Assembly (NCBI RefSeq): GCF_000599605.1
Contig: NZ_KK082674.1
Location: forward strand, 1-64,000
Direction of reading: 5' to 3'
Source: Prevotella sp. HJM029
GTDB lineage: Bacteria > Bacteroidota > Bacteroidia > Bacteroidales > Bacteroidaceae
DNA: 64,000 nt
A model generated the notes under the pieces. The model saw only the letters and a list, made by a program, of their open reading frames with translations. It was not told the DNA's origin and ran no database searches. The translations under genes and the position numbers were made by a program. Positions 54,549-63,573 of this stretch are shown here, in pieces (position 1 is the first letter of the stretch; every line of letters starts with the position of its first letter).

Positions 54549-55847
54549 ATGAATTCATTAAAAAATTTACTCGCGATTTTTCTGCTGCATGCACTTCCTG
54601 GAGGAGTTTTCGCACAGCGTCTGACAGTTGCTTCTGATAATAGAAGCAAAACATTTGTAGAGCGTTATACAGATAGTTTGCGCATAGCACAGCAAGCACT
54701 CGACATGAATAATACGAGTTACAATGGTGACTCCACAAAATTATTCGTTCCAAAGGGTAAATACGCGCCATTGTTTTTGCCACCAACCTACTATGGAAAG
54801 ATTGGCGAACGGATGCTCGAGGCAAAAGACTTTTCACAAGATATCGCAACAAACGCCCTTGCCCGCACCTTGCTTTATGTGTATTTACATCGCCCCGACT
54901 TGGTTCAAACCACCGATGACTATCTAAATAAAATAGGGCCATCAAAAGCTATCGACAAACCTTTAGTTGCTGTTAACAAGCAATTGCCTATAGAAAAAGT
55001 TTCGAAAATTGAAGAACCGAAACCTGAAGCGCCAGACATCAAGGTTTATAAGCCCAATTTCTGGACTTATCATGGTGATTTCTACCTGCAATTCATTCAA
55101 AATTATATCTCCGACAACTGGTATAAAGGCGGAGAAAGCAACTATAGTGCCGTAGGAGCGGTTACATTAGCAGCGAATTATAATAACAAGCAAAAGGTCA
55201 AATGGGATAACAAGTTGGAAATGAAATTGGGCATACAAACTTCCCAAACAGACAATCTGCACAAATTAAAAACAAGCGAAGACCTGCTGCGCTACACCGG
55301 AAAATTGGGTTTCCAAGCCACAAAGAAATGGTATTACACCATACAGCTCATAGGCAACACGCAATTCCTTCATGGAGTTAAAAATAATGACCCGTTCGTT
55401 TATAGTGCTTTCGCCAATCCGCTCAACGTAAATCTTTCGCTTGGTATGGATTATAATGTGGAATGGTTTAATAAACGTTTGGTTGGCTCAATACACATGG
55501 CACCGCTCGCCTATAACTTTAAATATGTAAGTCGGTTGTCACTAAGCGAACGCAACGGATTAGATGCAGGCCATCATACCTTACATAATTTGGGTTCGGA
55601 ATGCACTTTTGACTTGCAATGGAACTTTAGCGACAGAGTGAAATGGCAGACACGCTTATACGGCTACACCACCTATCGCCGCAGCGAAATAGAGTGGGAA
55701 AACACATTCATTTTGCAATTCAGCCGCTACCTCAGTAGTAACATCTTTATATATCCTCGCTTTGATGACGCAGGATTACGCGATCATAAATTTGGCTATT
55801 GGCAAATAAAAGAATATGCAAGCTTTGGTATAGCCTATTCTTTTTAG
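54549..55847 (+). CDS. DUF3078 outer-membrane beta-barrel protein
   Basis: A 432-residue protein with a signal peptide (MNSLKNLLAIFLLHALPGGVFAQ, a 23-residue leader). The C-terminal 280 residues match DUF3078, with FYLQFIQNYISDNWYKGGES followed by many beta-strands and a final aromatic (IAYSF), as in barrels. The first 150 residues of the mature protein are Lys/Pro-containing and soluble. Function unknown; Bacteroidetes-specific. A single gene between array D and pyrG. Confidence 0.85.
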   Translation: MNSLKNLLAIFLLHALPGGVFAQRLTVASDNRSKTFVERYTDSLRIAQQALDMNNTSYNGDSTKLFVPKGKYAPLFLPPTYYGKIGERMLEAKDFSQDIATNALARTLLYVYLHRPDLVQTTDDYLNKIGPSKAIDKPLVAVNKQLPIEKVSKIEEPKPEAPDIKVYKPNFWTYHGDFYLQFIQNYISDNWYKGGESNYSAVGAVTLAANYNNKQKVKWDNKLEMKLGIQTSQTDNLHKLKTSEDLLRYTGKLGFQATKKWYYTIQLIGNTQFLHGVKNNDPFVYSAFANPLNVNLSLGMDYNVEWFNKRLVGSIHMAPLAYNFKYVSRLSLSERNGLDAGHHTLHNLGSECTFDLQWNFSDRVKWQTRLYGYTTYRRSEIEWENTFILQFSRYLSSNIFIYPRFDDAGLRDHKFGYWQIKEYASFGIAYSF

Positions 55848-55909
55848 GAAAACAGGGCAACGTTTGGAAAAGAATATAATTTTTATAAATGAATAAAAAG
55901 TAATTACAC

Positions 55910-57517
55910 GTGGCTGAAACAAAATATATTTTCGTAACAGGTGGCGTTGTTTCCTCATTAGGAAAAGGAATTATTAGCGCCTCAATAGGTAAACTTTTAC
56001 AATCAAGAGGTTACAATATTACAATACAAAAGTTTGACCCCTATATTAATATCGATCCAGGCACACTCAACCCTTATGAACATGGAGAATGTTATGTGAC
56101 GGTTGATGGAATGGAAACCGATTTAGACTTGGGGCACTATGAACGATTTACGGGTATCCAAACCACGAAAGCTAACAGCATGACGACGGGGAGGATCTAT
56201 AAATCGGTCATTGATAAAGAACGCCGAGGTGATTATTTAGGCAAAACCATACAAGTGGTTCCACATATCACAGATGAAATTAAACGCAATATAAAGCTCT
56301 TAGGCCAAAAATATCATTATGATTTCGTCATTACAGAGATTGGTGGAACAATTGGAGATATTGAGAGCGCACCATTCATGGAAGCTATACGTCAGCTTAA
56401 ATGGGAATTGGGCAAACGTGCCGTTAATATCCATCTCACCTATGTTCCCTATCTGAAAGCTGCAGGAGAACTCAAGACAAAGCCCACCCAACACAGTGTA
56501 AAAGAATTACAGAGCATAGGGATTCAGCCCGATATTCTCGTTTTACGAACCGAGAAGCATTTGAGCAATGATGTAAGAAAAAAGGTCGCTGCATTTTGTA
56601 ACGTTGATTTAGACTGCGTCGTTCAATGCGAAGATTTACCTTCAATCTACGAAGTACCCATTGACATGCAACAGCAACGATTGGATGAGGCTATCTTGAG
56701 AAAGACGGGAGAGCCTATTGGTGCAACACCAGAATTAGGTCCATGGCGTGAGTTTATCAACCGACGTAAAAGAGCCAAAGACAGCGTCAACATTGGACTT
56801 GTTGGAAAATACGACCTACAAGATGCTTATAAAAGCATACGCGAAAGTCTCTCTCATGCAGGAACGTACAACGATTACAAGGTAAATATTAATTTCCTTA
56901 ATTCAGAAGAGATAACCGAAGCCAACGTAGCAGAGAAGTTGGCACACCAAGATGGAATTGTAATTTGTCCAGGATTTGGCCAGCGCGGTATTGAAGGAAA
57001 GATTATCGCTGCTCACTATACGCGCACACACGATATTCCAACCTTCGGTATTTGCCTGGGAATGCAAATGATGGTAATAGAATTTGCACGTAACGTCTTA
57101 GGATATGCAGATGCCAATAGTCGCGAAATGGATGAAAAGACACCACATAATGTTATTGATATTATGGAGGAACAAAAGAACATTTCTAATATGGGTGGCA
57201 CAATGCGTCTTGGAGCATACGAATGCAATTTAAAACAAGGTAGCCGAGTTTTTGATATTTATAAGAAAGAAAATATTCAAGAGCGCCATAGACATCGCTA
57301 TGAATTTAATAATGAGTTTCAAACCGAATTTGAGAAACATGGCATGATGTGTGTGGGAAAGAACCCCGAGAGTGATTTGGTAGAGATTGTTGAAATACCA
57401 GGATTAAAATGGTATATAGGCACACAATACCATCCAGAATATCAATCAACTGTTTTGAAACCCCACCCCTTGTTCCTTGATTTTATTAAGAAAGCAATAG
57501 AAAATAAAAAGAAGTAA
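55910..57517 (+). CDS. pyrG: CTP synthase
   Basis: A 535-residue enzyme making CTP from UTP, ATP and glutamine. The N-terminal synthase domain begins YIFVTGGVVSSLGKGIISAS. The C-terminal glutamine amidotransferase has its catalytic Cys in FGICLGMQMM and the His-Glu in GTQYHPEYQS. The start is GTG at 55910 (GTG GCT GAA), the only start that gives the conserved N-terminus. The stop overlaps the yidC ATG by one base (TAATG), so translation is coupled. Confidence 0.97.
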   Translation: MAETKYIFVTGGVVSSLGKGIISASIGKLLQSRGYNITIQKFDPYINIDPGTLNPYEHGECYVTVDGMETDLDLGHYERFTGIQTTKANSMTTGRIYKSVIDKERRGDYLGKTIQVVPHITDEIKRNIKLLGQKYHYDFVITEIGGTIGDIESAPFMEAIRQLKWELGKRAVNIHLTYVPYLKAAGELKTKPTQHSVKELQSIGIQPDILVLRTEKHLSNDVRKKVAAFCNVDLDCVVQCEDLPSIYEVPIDMQQQRLDEAILRKTGEPIGATPELGPWREFINRRKRAKDSVNIGLVGKYDLQDAYKSIRESLSHAGTYNDYKVNINFLNSEEITEANVAEKLAHQDGIVICPGFGQRGIEGKIIAAHYTRTHDIPTFGICLGMQMMVIEFARNVLGYADANSREMDEKTPHNVIDIMEEQKNISNMGGTMRLGAYECNLKQGSRVFDIYKKENIQERHRHRYEFNNEFQTEFEKHGMMCVGKNPESDLVEIVEIPGLKWYIGTQYHPEYQSTVLKPHPLFLDFIKKAIENKKK

Positions 57518-59442
57518 TGGATAAAAATAACATCATTGGATTTTTACTAATTGCAGTAGTCCTTATAGGATTTAGTTGGTATAACCAACCTTCTGCAGAA
57601 GAACAGCGCGCTGCTTTCGTACAAGATTCTATAGCAGAAGCTAAAAAAGAATTAGTAGCTAAACAGGCAGCTAATCCCAACAAAGTAGACTCTGCAAAAC
57701 TACGCGCTAACGCTGATACCACGTTGTCTTTTCATCAGGCTCTAAAAGGTATTGCACAAGATATCACATTAAAAAACAATAAGGTTGAACTCACTTTGAG
57801 TTCAAAAGGGGCTATCGTAAAAAAAGCCATTATAAAAGGCTATGTCGGACATGACTTGCAACATCAAAGCAATGCGGATGACAAAAATTATGTAACATTA
57901 TTTGATTCAACCAGTCAAAGTCTCAATTATAGTTTAGCTACGAAAGAGGCTAATATAAATACGGCCGACCTTTACTTTGAGCCTTCATCCTACACCGATT
58001 CTACAGTCACCTTTACCGCAACATCTAAAATGGGGCAAAGCATTGTTATGCAATATCGCTTAGGAAGTGATTATTTATTACACATGAGCCTCAAGGTTCA
58101 GGGTATGGATGGAAGTTTCGCACCCAATTCACAAGCACTATATGTTGACTGGAAAGATAGAATTTTCCAGCAAGAGAAAGGTTTCTCTTTTGAGAATCGC
58201 TATGCTACACTTACCTATCATGCTACAAAAGGGGGCACAGATTATCTAAGTGAAAGTAAAGAAGAAGTTGACAAGGCTATTGAGGAACCTATTGACTGGG
58301 TAGCCTTTAAAAACCAGTTCTTCAGCGCAGTAATGATAGCTAAGAACGGATTCGAATCGAATGCATCCATGACATCAATCCCTGAAGAAAAAGGAACAGG
58401 TTATCTTAAGCAATACGGCGCAAAGCTAAAAACAAAACTTGACCCATCAGGTCGTATTCCTTCTGAATTTGAATTCTATTATGGTCCAAATGATTTCCGC
58501 ATCCTACAACGCGTAGAGAAAGAAAGTACATTTGGCAAGGATTTACAATTACAACGTTTGGTTTATTTAGGTTGGCCCCTATTCCGCATCATCAACCGTT
58601 GGTTTACACTTTATGTCTTCGACTTCTTAACAGGCTTAAATATCAACATGGGAATCGTTTTAATTCTCATTACACTACTATTAAAGCTCATCACCTATCC
58701 GATGGTAAAGAAAAGCTACATGAGTAGCGCAAAGATGCGTGTGTTGAAGCCGAAATTAGACGAGGCTACAAAGCAATTTAATAAGCCTGAGGATCAAATG
58801 CAAAAACAGCAAGCCATGATGGCTGAGTATTCAAAATATGGAGTCAGTCCCTTATCGGGATGCCTACCGATGCTCATTCAAATGCCCATCTGGATTGCAA
58901 TGTTTAATTTTGTTCCCAATGCCATTCAATTGCGCGGTGAACACTTCTTATGGATAAAGGATTTGAGCACCTATGACCCAATCTACGAATGGGGACATAA
59001 TATTTGGCTGATTGGCGATCACATTAGTTTGACTTGTATCTTGTTCTGCGTTGCCAATGTGCTCTATACAATCATGACCATGCGCCAACAAAAGGATCAA
59101 ATGGTTGGACAACAAGCTGAGCAAATGAAAATGATGCAATATATGATGTTTGCTATGCCCATCATGTTCTTCTTCATGTTTAACGATTATAGTGCTGGGC
59201 TAAACTTCTATTATTTCATTAGTTTGTTCTTCAGTGCAGCCATCATGTGGGTACTTCGAAAGACAACAAACGATGAGAAGTTGCTTGCAATGCTTGAAAA
59301 TCGTTATGAAGAAAATAAGAGCAACCCAAAGAAAATGACAGGTTTGGCCGCACGTTTGCAAGCCATTCAAGAAATGCAACAAAAACAATTAGAAGAAACG
59401 CGGCGCAAGCAAAATGAACTGAATAAAAAGAAAGAAAAATAA
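57517..59442 (+). CDS. yidC: Membrane protein insertase YidC
   Basis: A 641-residue Oxa1/YidC family insertase. The N-terminal span (IIGFLLIAVVLIGFSWY) is followed by a large periplasmic domain (about residues 30-360) and a C-terminal core of membrane spans starting at NRWFTLYVFDFLTGLNINMGIVLILITLLLKLITYPM, with the conserved SGCLPMLIQMPIWIAMF. A basic Lys/Gln-rich tail closes it, as in ribosome-contacting YidC forms. Coupled to pyrG. Confidence 0.95.
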   Translation: MDKNNIIGFLLIAVVLIGFSWYNQPSAEEQRAAFVQDSIAEAKKELVAKQAANPNKVDSAKLRANADTTLSFHQALKGIAQDITLKNNKVELTLSSKGAIVKKAIIKGYVGHDLQHQSNADDKNYVTLFDSTSQSLNYSLATKEANINTADLYFEPSSYTDSTVTFTATSKMGQSIVMQYRLGSDYLLHMSLKVQGMDGSFAPNSQALYVDWKDRIFQQEKGFSFENRYATLTYHATKGGTDYLSESKEEVDKAIEEPIDWVAFKNQFFSAVMIAKNGFESNASMTSIPEEKGTGYLKQYGAKLKTKLDPSGRIPSEFEFYYGPNDFRILQRVEKESTFGKDLQLQRLVYLGWPLFRIINRWFTLYVFDFLTGLNINMGIVLILITLLLKLITYPMVKKSYMSSAKMRVLKPKLDEATKQFNKPEDQMQKQQAMMAEYSKYGVSPLSGCLPMLIQMPIWIAMFNFVPNAIQLRGEHFLWIKDLSTYDPIYEWGHNIWLIGDHISLTCILFCVANVLYTIMTMRQQKDQMVGQQAEQMKMMQYMMFAMPIMFFFMFNDYSAGLNFYYFISLFFSAAIMWVLRKTTNDEKLLAMLENRYEENKSNPKKMTGLAARLQAIQEMQQKQLEETRRKQNELNKKKEK

Positions 59443-59573
59443 TTCATCATACATTGCAATAGATTCTATAAGAGATTGTGGAGAAATATGCACCACATTG
59501 CAACATATTATCGCATAAAAAGGTCTTAGCTTCCCAACTCTTGTAGCATCTATTGCTTTTTACCGATATTCCC

Positions 59574-61742
59574 ATGAATAAAATTTCAAACTTGGTGCTT
59601 GCTGCAATCATACTGGCAGCACCACTATCAATGAACGCAAAGATGAACCAGACTACATCTACAGCACAGACACAACAACGCAATATGACTGCAGAGGACT
59701 TATGGCAGTTGGGACGTATGGGTGCTTCGGCGACTTCACCCGATGGAAAATACGTTGTTTATCAAGTGTCCTACTACAGCGTTCCCAACAACAACAGCCA
59801 AACTAAATTGTTTATTCAGGAACTTAATGGAAAGAATAAACGGTTGCTCACGAAGGATGATCAACGCGAAAGCGATGCTGCTTGGTTGGGAAATAAAATT
59901 GTTTTCCTACGCGGTGGCGAGATATGGTCTATGGATGTGACAGGTGAACAGCGTCAGCAACTTTCTCACACTGGTGGAAAAGTAGAAGGATTTGCTTTCT
60001 CGCCCGATGGGAAAAAAGTTGTCATGCTACAAAGTCTCCCCTATCATGGTACAATCAAAGAAACACCAACAGATCTCCCTAAGGCGACAGGTATGCTCAT
60101 CACCGATATGAACTATCGACATTGGGATCATTATGTTACTGAAATCCTGCACCCATTTATTGCAAATGTTACAGGAAACAGCATTACAACAGCTACAGAT
60201 ATCATGGCTGGTGAGCCTTTTGAGGCTCCCGTCGCACCCTTTGGCGGTATAGAACAAATTGCTTGGAGCCCCGACTCTAAGTTTATTGCTTACACCAGTC
60301 GAAAGAAAGAGGGCGTGCAATATGCTATCTCCACCGATACAGATATTTATTTGTACGAAGTAAGTTCGGGCAAAACCACCAACTTGTGCAAGCCCGAAGG
60401 TTATGTCGCTCCACAGGTTGATGCGACAAAATCGCTTAAACATCAACAAGTCAACCAGCAACAAGGAGATATGCAAGTGGGCTATGACACCAATCCCAAG
60501 TTTTCGCCCGATGGCAAATACATTGCTTGGCAGAGCATGGCGCATGATGGTTATGAAAGCGATTTGAATCGTTTGTGCATCATGGATCGCGCTACAGGCA
60601 AGAAACAATATATCGTCAATCAGCAAAATTTCGATAGCAATGTCGACGAATATGTTTGGGCTAACGACAGTAAGAGCCTTTATTTCTTGGGTTGCTGGCA
60701 CGCTTGCGTCAACGCTTATCAAGTTTCGCTTAATGGGAAAGTGACCCAACTGAGTGACGGCTGGTATGACTTTGCCCGCCTATCGACAATCGCCAACAGC
60801 AACAATTTGCTGGTGTCGCGCCATTCGATGCTGCAACCCGACGACTTATATTTGCTCTCTCCTGCCAAGGCTGAAAAGAAAAGTAAGCTCACCCAAATCA
60901 CCTTTGAGAATCAAGCCCTACTAAGTCAGTTGGCTACTCCCAAATTACAACAGCGCTGGGTCAATACTACTGATGGCAAACAAGAGTTGGTTTGGATTGT
61001 ATTGCCACCCAACTTTGATGCAACGAAGAAATATCCCACTTTGCTCTTCTGTGAAGGTGGACCACAAAGCCCCGTTAGCCAGTTTTGGAGCTATCGTTGG
61101 AATTTCTTCCTCATGGCTTCAAAAGGCTATGTAATCGTTGCGCCCAATCGGCGCGGTTTGCCTGGTTTTGGCCATGAATGGAATGAGGCTGTGAGCGGCG
61201 ATTGGACGGGACAATGTATGGACGACTATCTCAGCGCCATCGACGATGCGGCCAACAACCTGCCCTTTGTCGACAAAGAGCGTTTAGGCTGCGTTGGAGC
61301 CAGCTTTGGTGGTTTCTCGGTTTATTATCTTGCGGGGCATCACAACAAACGTTTCAAAGCATTCATTGCCCACGACGGCGCATTCAACCTCGAAAGCATG
61401 TACACCGACACGGAAGAGGTTTGGTTCTCCAACTGGGAGTATGACGATGCCTATTGGAATGCTGATGCCACAGAAGCGGCAAAGAAGACCTATGCCAACA
61501 GCCCCCACAAGTTTGTTGACAAGTGGGATACCCCCATCCTGATTATCCACGGCGAGAAAGACTATCGCATCAATGCCAACCAAGGCATGGGTGCATTTAA
61601 CGCAGCACGTTTGCGTGGCATCCCAGCCGAAATGTTGCTCTTCCCCGATGAAAACCACTGGGTGTTAAAGCCTCAGAATGGAATTCTTTGGCAACGCACC
61701 TATTTCGATTGGTTGGACAGATGGCTAACCACAAACAAGTAA
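59574..61742 (+). CDS. S9-family dipeptidyl-peptidase/prolyl oligopeptidase
   Basis: 722 residues. A signal peptide (MNKISNLVLAAIILAAPLSMNA) precedes a beta-propeller with repeated W(S/A)PDxK-type blades (SPDGKYVVYQVS, FSPDGKKVVML, WSPDSKFIAYTS). The C-terminal alpha/beta-hydrolase has catalytic Ser577 in GASFGGFSVYY, Asp663 in HGEKDYRIN and His695 in DENHWVLK. It looks like a DPP5-type enzyme releasing dipeptides in the periplasm. ATG 59574 starts the signal peptide; an ATG 21 bp upstream is less suitable. The MFS gene begins 19 bp later. Confidence 0.88.
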   Translation: MNKISNLVLAAIILAAPLSMNAKMNQTTSTAQTQQRNMTAEDLWQLGRMGASATSPDGKYVVYQVSYYSVPNNNSQTKLFIQELNGKNKRLLTKDDQRESDAAWLGNKIVFLRGGEIWSMDVTGEQRQQLSHTGGKVEGFAFSPDGKKVVMLQSLPYHGTIKETPTDLPKATGMLITDMNYRHWDHYVTEILHPFIANVTGNSITTATDIMAGEPFEAPVAPFGGIEQIAWSPDSKFIAYTSRKKEGVQYAISTDTDIYLYEVSSGKTTNLCKPEGYVAPQVDATKSLKHQQVNQQQGDMQVGYDTNPKFSPDGKYIAWQSMAHDGYESDLNRLCIMDRATGKKQYIVNQQNFDSNVDEYVWANDSKSLYFLGCWHACVNAYQVSLNGKVTQLSDGWYDFARLSTIANSNNLLVSRHSMLQPDDLYLLSPAKAEKKSKLTQITFENQALLSQLATPKLQQRWVNTTDGKQELVWIVLPPNFDATKKYPTLLFCEGGPQSPVSQFWSYRWNFFLMASKGYVIVAPNRRGLPGFGHEWNEAVSGDWTGQCMDDYLSAIDDAANNLPFVDKERLGCVGASFGGFSVYYLAGHHNKRFKAFIAHDGAFNLESMYTDTEEVWFSNWEYDDAYWNADATEAAKKTYANSPHKFVDKWDTPILIIHGEKDYRINANQGMGAFNAARLRGIPAEMLLFPDENHWVLKPQNGILWQRTYFDWLDRWLTTNK

Positions 61743-61761
61743 ATCAAAACAATACAAAAAT

Positions 61762-63129
61762 ATGACAGAATTAATTCAAAAAAAGCTCAGCGACAGCACT
61801 GGTGCGCGTTGGACAGCACTGCTCATCGTGGCCTTCACGATGATGATGGGTTACTTTATAACCGACGTCATGTCGCCACTCGAGGTGTTGCTCGAGACGC
61901 CAAAAGCCCAAGGCGGCTTAGGCTGGACGGCCGGCGATTATGGCATTTTTGCCGGTAGCTATGGTTTCATCAACGTATTCCTTTTAATGCTCTTCTTTGG
62001 CGGAATTATCCTCGACAAGATGGGCATTCGCTTCACAGGCATCATGGCTTGCAGCCTCATGGTTATTGGGGTGTTGATTAAATATGTTGGTGTTTCTGTT
62101 GACTTTGGCGATAGCCAGTTCACTCTTGGCACATTCTCTTTGCCCATGTCGGCCGCTGTGGCTTGCTTAGGCTTTGCCATTTTCGGAGTGGGATGCGAAA
62201 TTTGCGGCATCACCGTTTCTAAAGTCATCACCAAATGGTTCACTGGTCACGAGCTGGCATTGGCCATGGGCGTGCAAGTGGGTTTAGCCCGCATGGGCAC
62301 TTTTGCAGCCATGAGCTTCTCCTTGCCTGTGGCACGCGCCTTTGGCAACCGCGTGAGCGCCCCCGTCTTGTTGGGTGCTGTGCTGCTCATTGTGGGACTT
62401 TTAGCCTTTATTGTCTACACCGTGATGGACAGAAAGCTTGATGCTTCGGCCGCAGCCATAGACACCGAGACACAGCACAGCGCTGACGACGAAGGATTCC
62501 ACTTCGCCGATTTGAAGTTTATCTTCACCAATCCTGGGTTCTGGTGCATTGCATTGCTCTGCTTGATGTTCTATGGAGGCGTGTTCCCTTTCTTGAAATT
62601 TGCAACAAAGCTCATGGTAGCCAACTATCATGTGCCCACACAATTTGCAGGCACATTACCTGGTTTGCTCCCCTTAGGCACCATTGCCCTCACGCCCATT
62701 TTTGGCATCATCTACGATAAAATTGGCAAAGGCGTAACCCTCATGCTCATTGGCAGCACCATGCTGGCTTTGGTTCACTTCATTTTCATGGTTCATCTGC
62801 TGCCCGTCGGTTGGTTTGCCGTAGTGATGATGATTGTCCTTGGCATAGCCTTTTCGCTGGTGCCCTCGGCTATGTGGCCCAGTGTGCCCAAAATCATTCC
62901 GCTGAAACTCTTAGGTTCGGCCTATGCCATCATCTTCTTCATTCAAAACATCGGCTTGAGTCTTTTCCCCGTAGCCATTGGCAAGCTCAACGAAGCCGAC
63001 CCCACATTTAGCCGCATGGAGATGCTATTCATGGGCTGTGGCATCATGGCCATTCTGCTGGCCTTTGCCTTGTTGGCGTTCGACAAGAAAAAACACTACG
63101 GACTGCAAGAGGCCAATATCAAAAAATAA
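61762..63129 (+). CDS. Major facilitator superfamily transporter
   Basis: 455 residues with about twelve membrane spans in two halves, linked by a hydrophilic loop near residues 225-250 (DASAAAIDTETQHSADDEG). Loops 2-3 carry ILDKMGIRFTG, the MFS motif A pattern, repeated as GIIYDKIGKGVTL in the second half. Overall features remind me of the NarK/MFSD1-like branch, but the substrate is not readable. Because it is co-transcribed with a dipeptidyl-peptidase gene (19-bp gap), uptake of released dipeptides is a reasonable guess. It is followed by a good terminator. Confidence 0.82.
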   Translation: MTELIQKKLSDSTGARWTALLIVAFTMMMGYFITDVMSPLEVLLETPKAQGGLGWTAGDYGIFAGSYGFINVFLLMLFFGGIILDKMGIRFTGIMACSLMVIGVLIKYVGVSVDFGDSQFTLGTFSLPMSAAVACLGFAIFGVGCEICGITVSKVITKWFTGHELALAMGVQVGLARMGTFAAMSFSLPVARAFGNRVSAPVLLGAVLLIVGLLAFIVYTVMDRKLDASAAAIDTETQHSADDEGFHFADLKFIFTNPGFWCIALLCLMFYGGVFPFLKFATKLMVANYHVPTQFAGTLPGLLPLGTIALTPIFGIIYDKIGKGVTLMLIGSTMLALVHFIFMVHLLPVGWFAVVMMIVLGIAFSLVPSAMWPSVPKIIPLKLLGSAYAIIFFIQNIGLSLFPVAIGKLNEADPTFSRMEMLFMGCGIMAILLAFALLAFDKKKHYGLQEANIKK

Positions 63130-63163
63130 GTGTGGTGCGATGTTCGCCACCCTGCACACAAAT

Positions 63164-63196
63164 GGGAGTGTTCCAACTGGAATACTCCCGTTTTCG
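63164..63196 (+). terminator. Terminator of the peptidase-MFS operon
   Basis: 12-bp arms GGGAGTGTTCCA and TGGAATACTCCC (one G-T pair) with a tiny loop (63164-63189), then GTTTTCG. It opens the 444-bp spacer 63130-63573. Confidence 0.8.
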
Positions 63197-63212
63197 TTGC
63201 TACATAAACCTT

Positions 63213-63548
63213 CTTATGACTGCCGCAACCCAAACCAGGAAGCATTGGCATAACCTTATGACTGCCACAACCCAAACCAGGAAGCATTGGCATAACCTTA
63301 TGACTGCCACAACCCAAACCAGGAAGCGCTGGCATAACCTTATGACTGCCGCAACCCAAACCAGGAAGCGCTGGCATAACCTTATGACTGCCGCAACCCA
63401 AACCAGGAAGCGCTGGCATAACCTTATGACTGCCGCAACCCAAACCAGGAAGCATTAGCATAACCTTATGACTGCCACAACCCAAACCAGGAAGCGCTGG
63501 CATAACCTTATGACTGCCGCAACCCAAACCAGGAGGTATTAGCCAGAA
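63213..63548. repeat. Tandem array E: eight 42-bp units
   Basis: CTTATGACTGCC recurs at 63213, 63255, 63297, 63339, 63381, 63423, 63465 and 63507, exactly 42 bp apart; the last unit diverges after CCAGGA. Units differ at few sites (GCCACAACC or GCCGCAACC; GAAGCATTGGC, GAAGCGCTGGC or GAAGCATTAGC). There are no unique spacers. It lies in the convergent spacer between the MFS terminator and the 3' end of the patatin-like gene. Confidence 0.97.
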
Positions 63549-63573
63549 ATGATGCCACCCTTTCGCTTAAAAA

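Noticed and set aside
63096-63527. 143-residue minus-strand frame with GCGSHKVMP repeats over array E
   Set aside because: It is made almost only of the tandem repeat, overlaps the end of the MFS gene and has no start signals; an effect of unit length.
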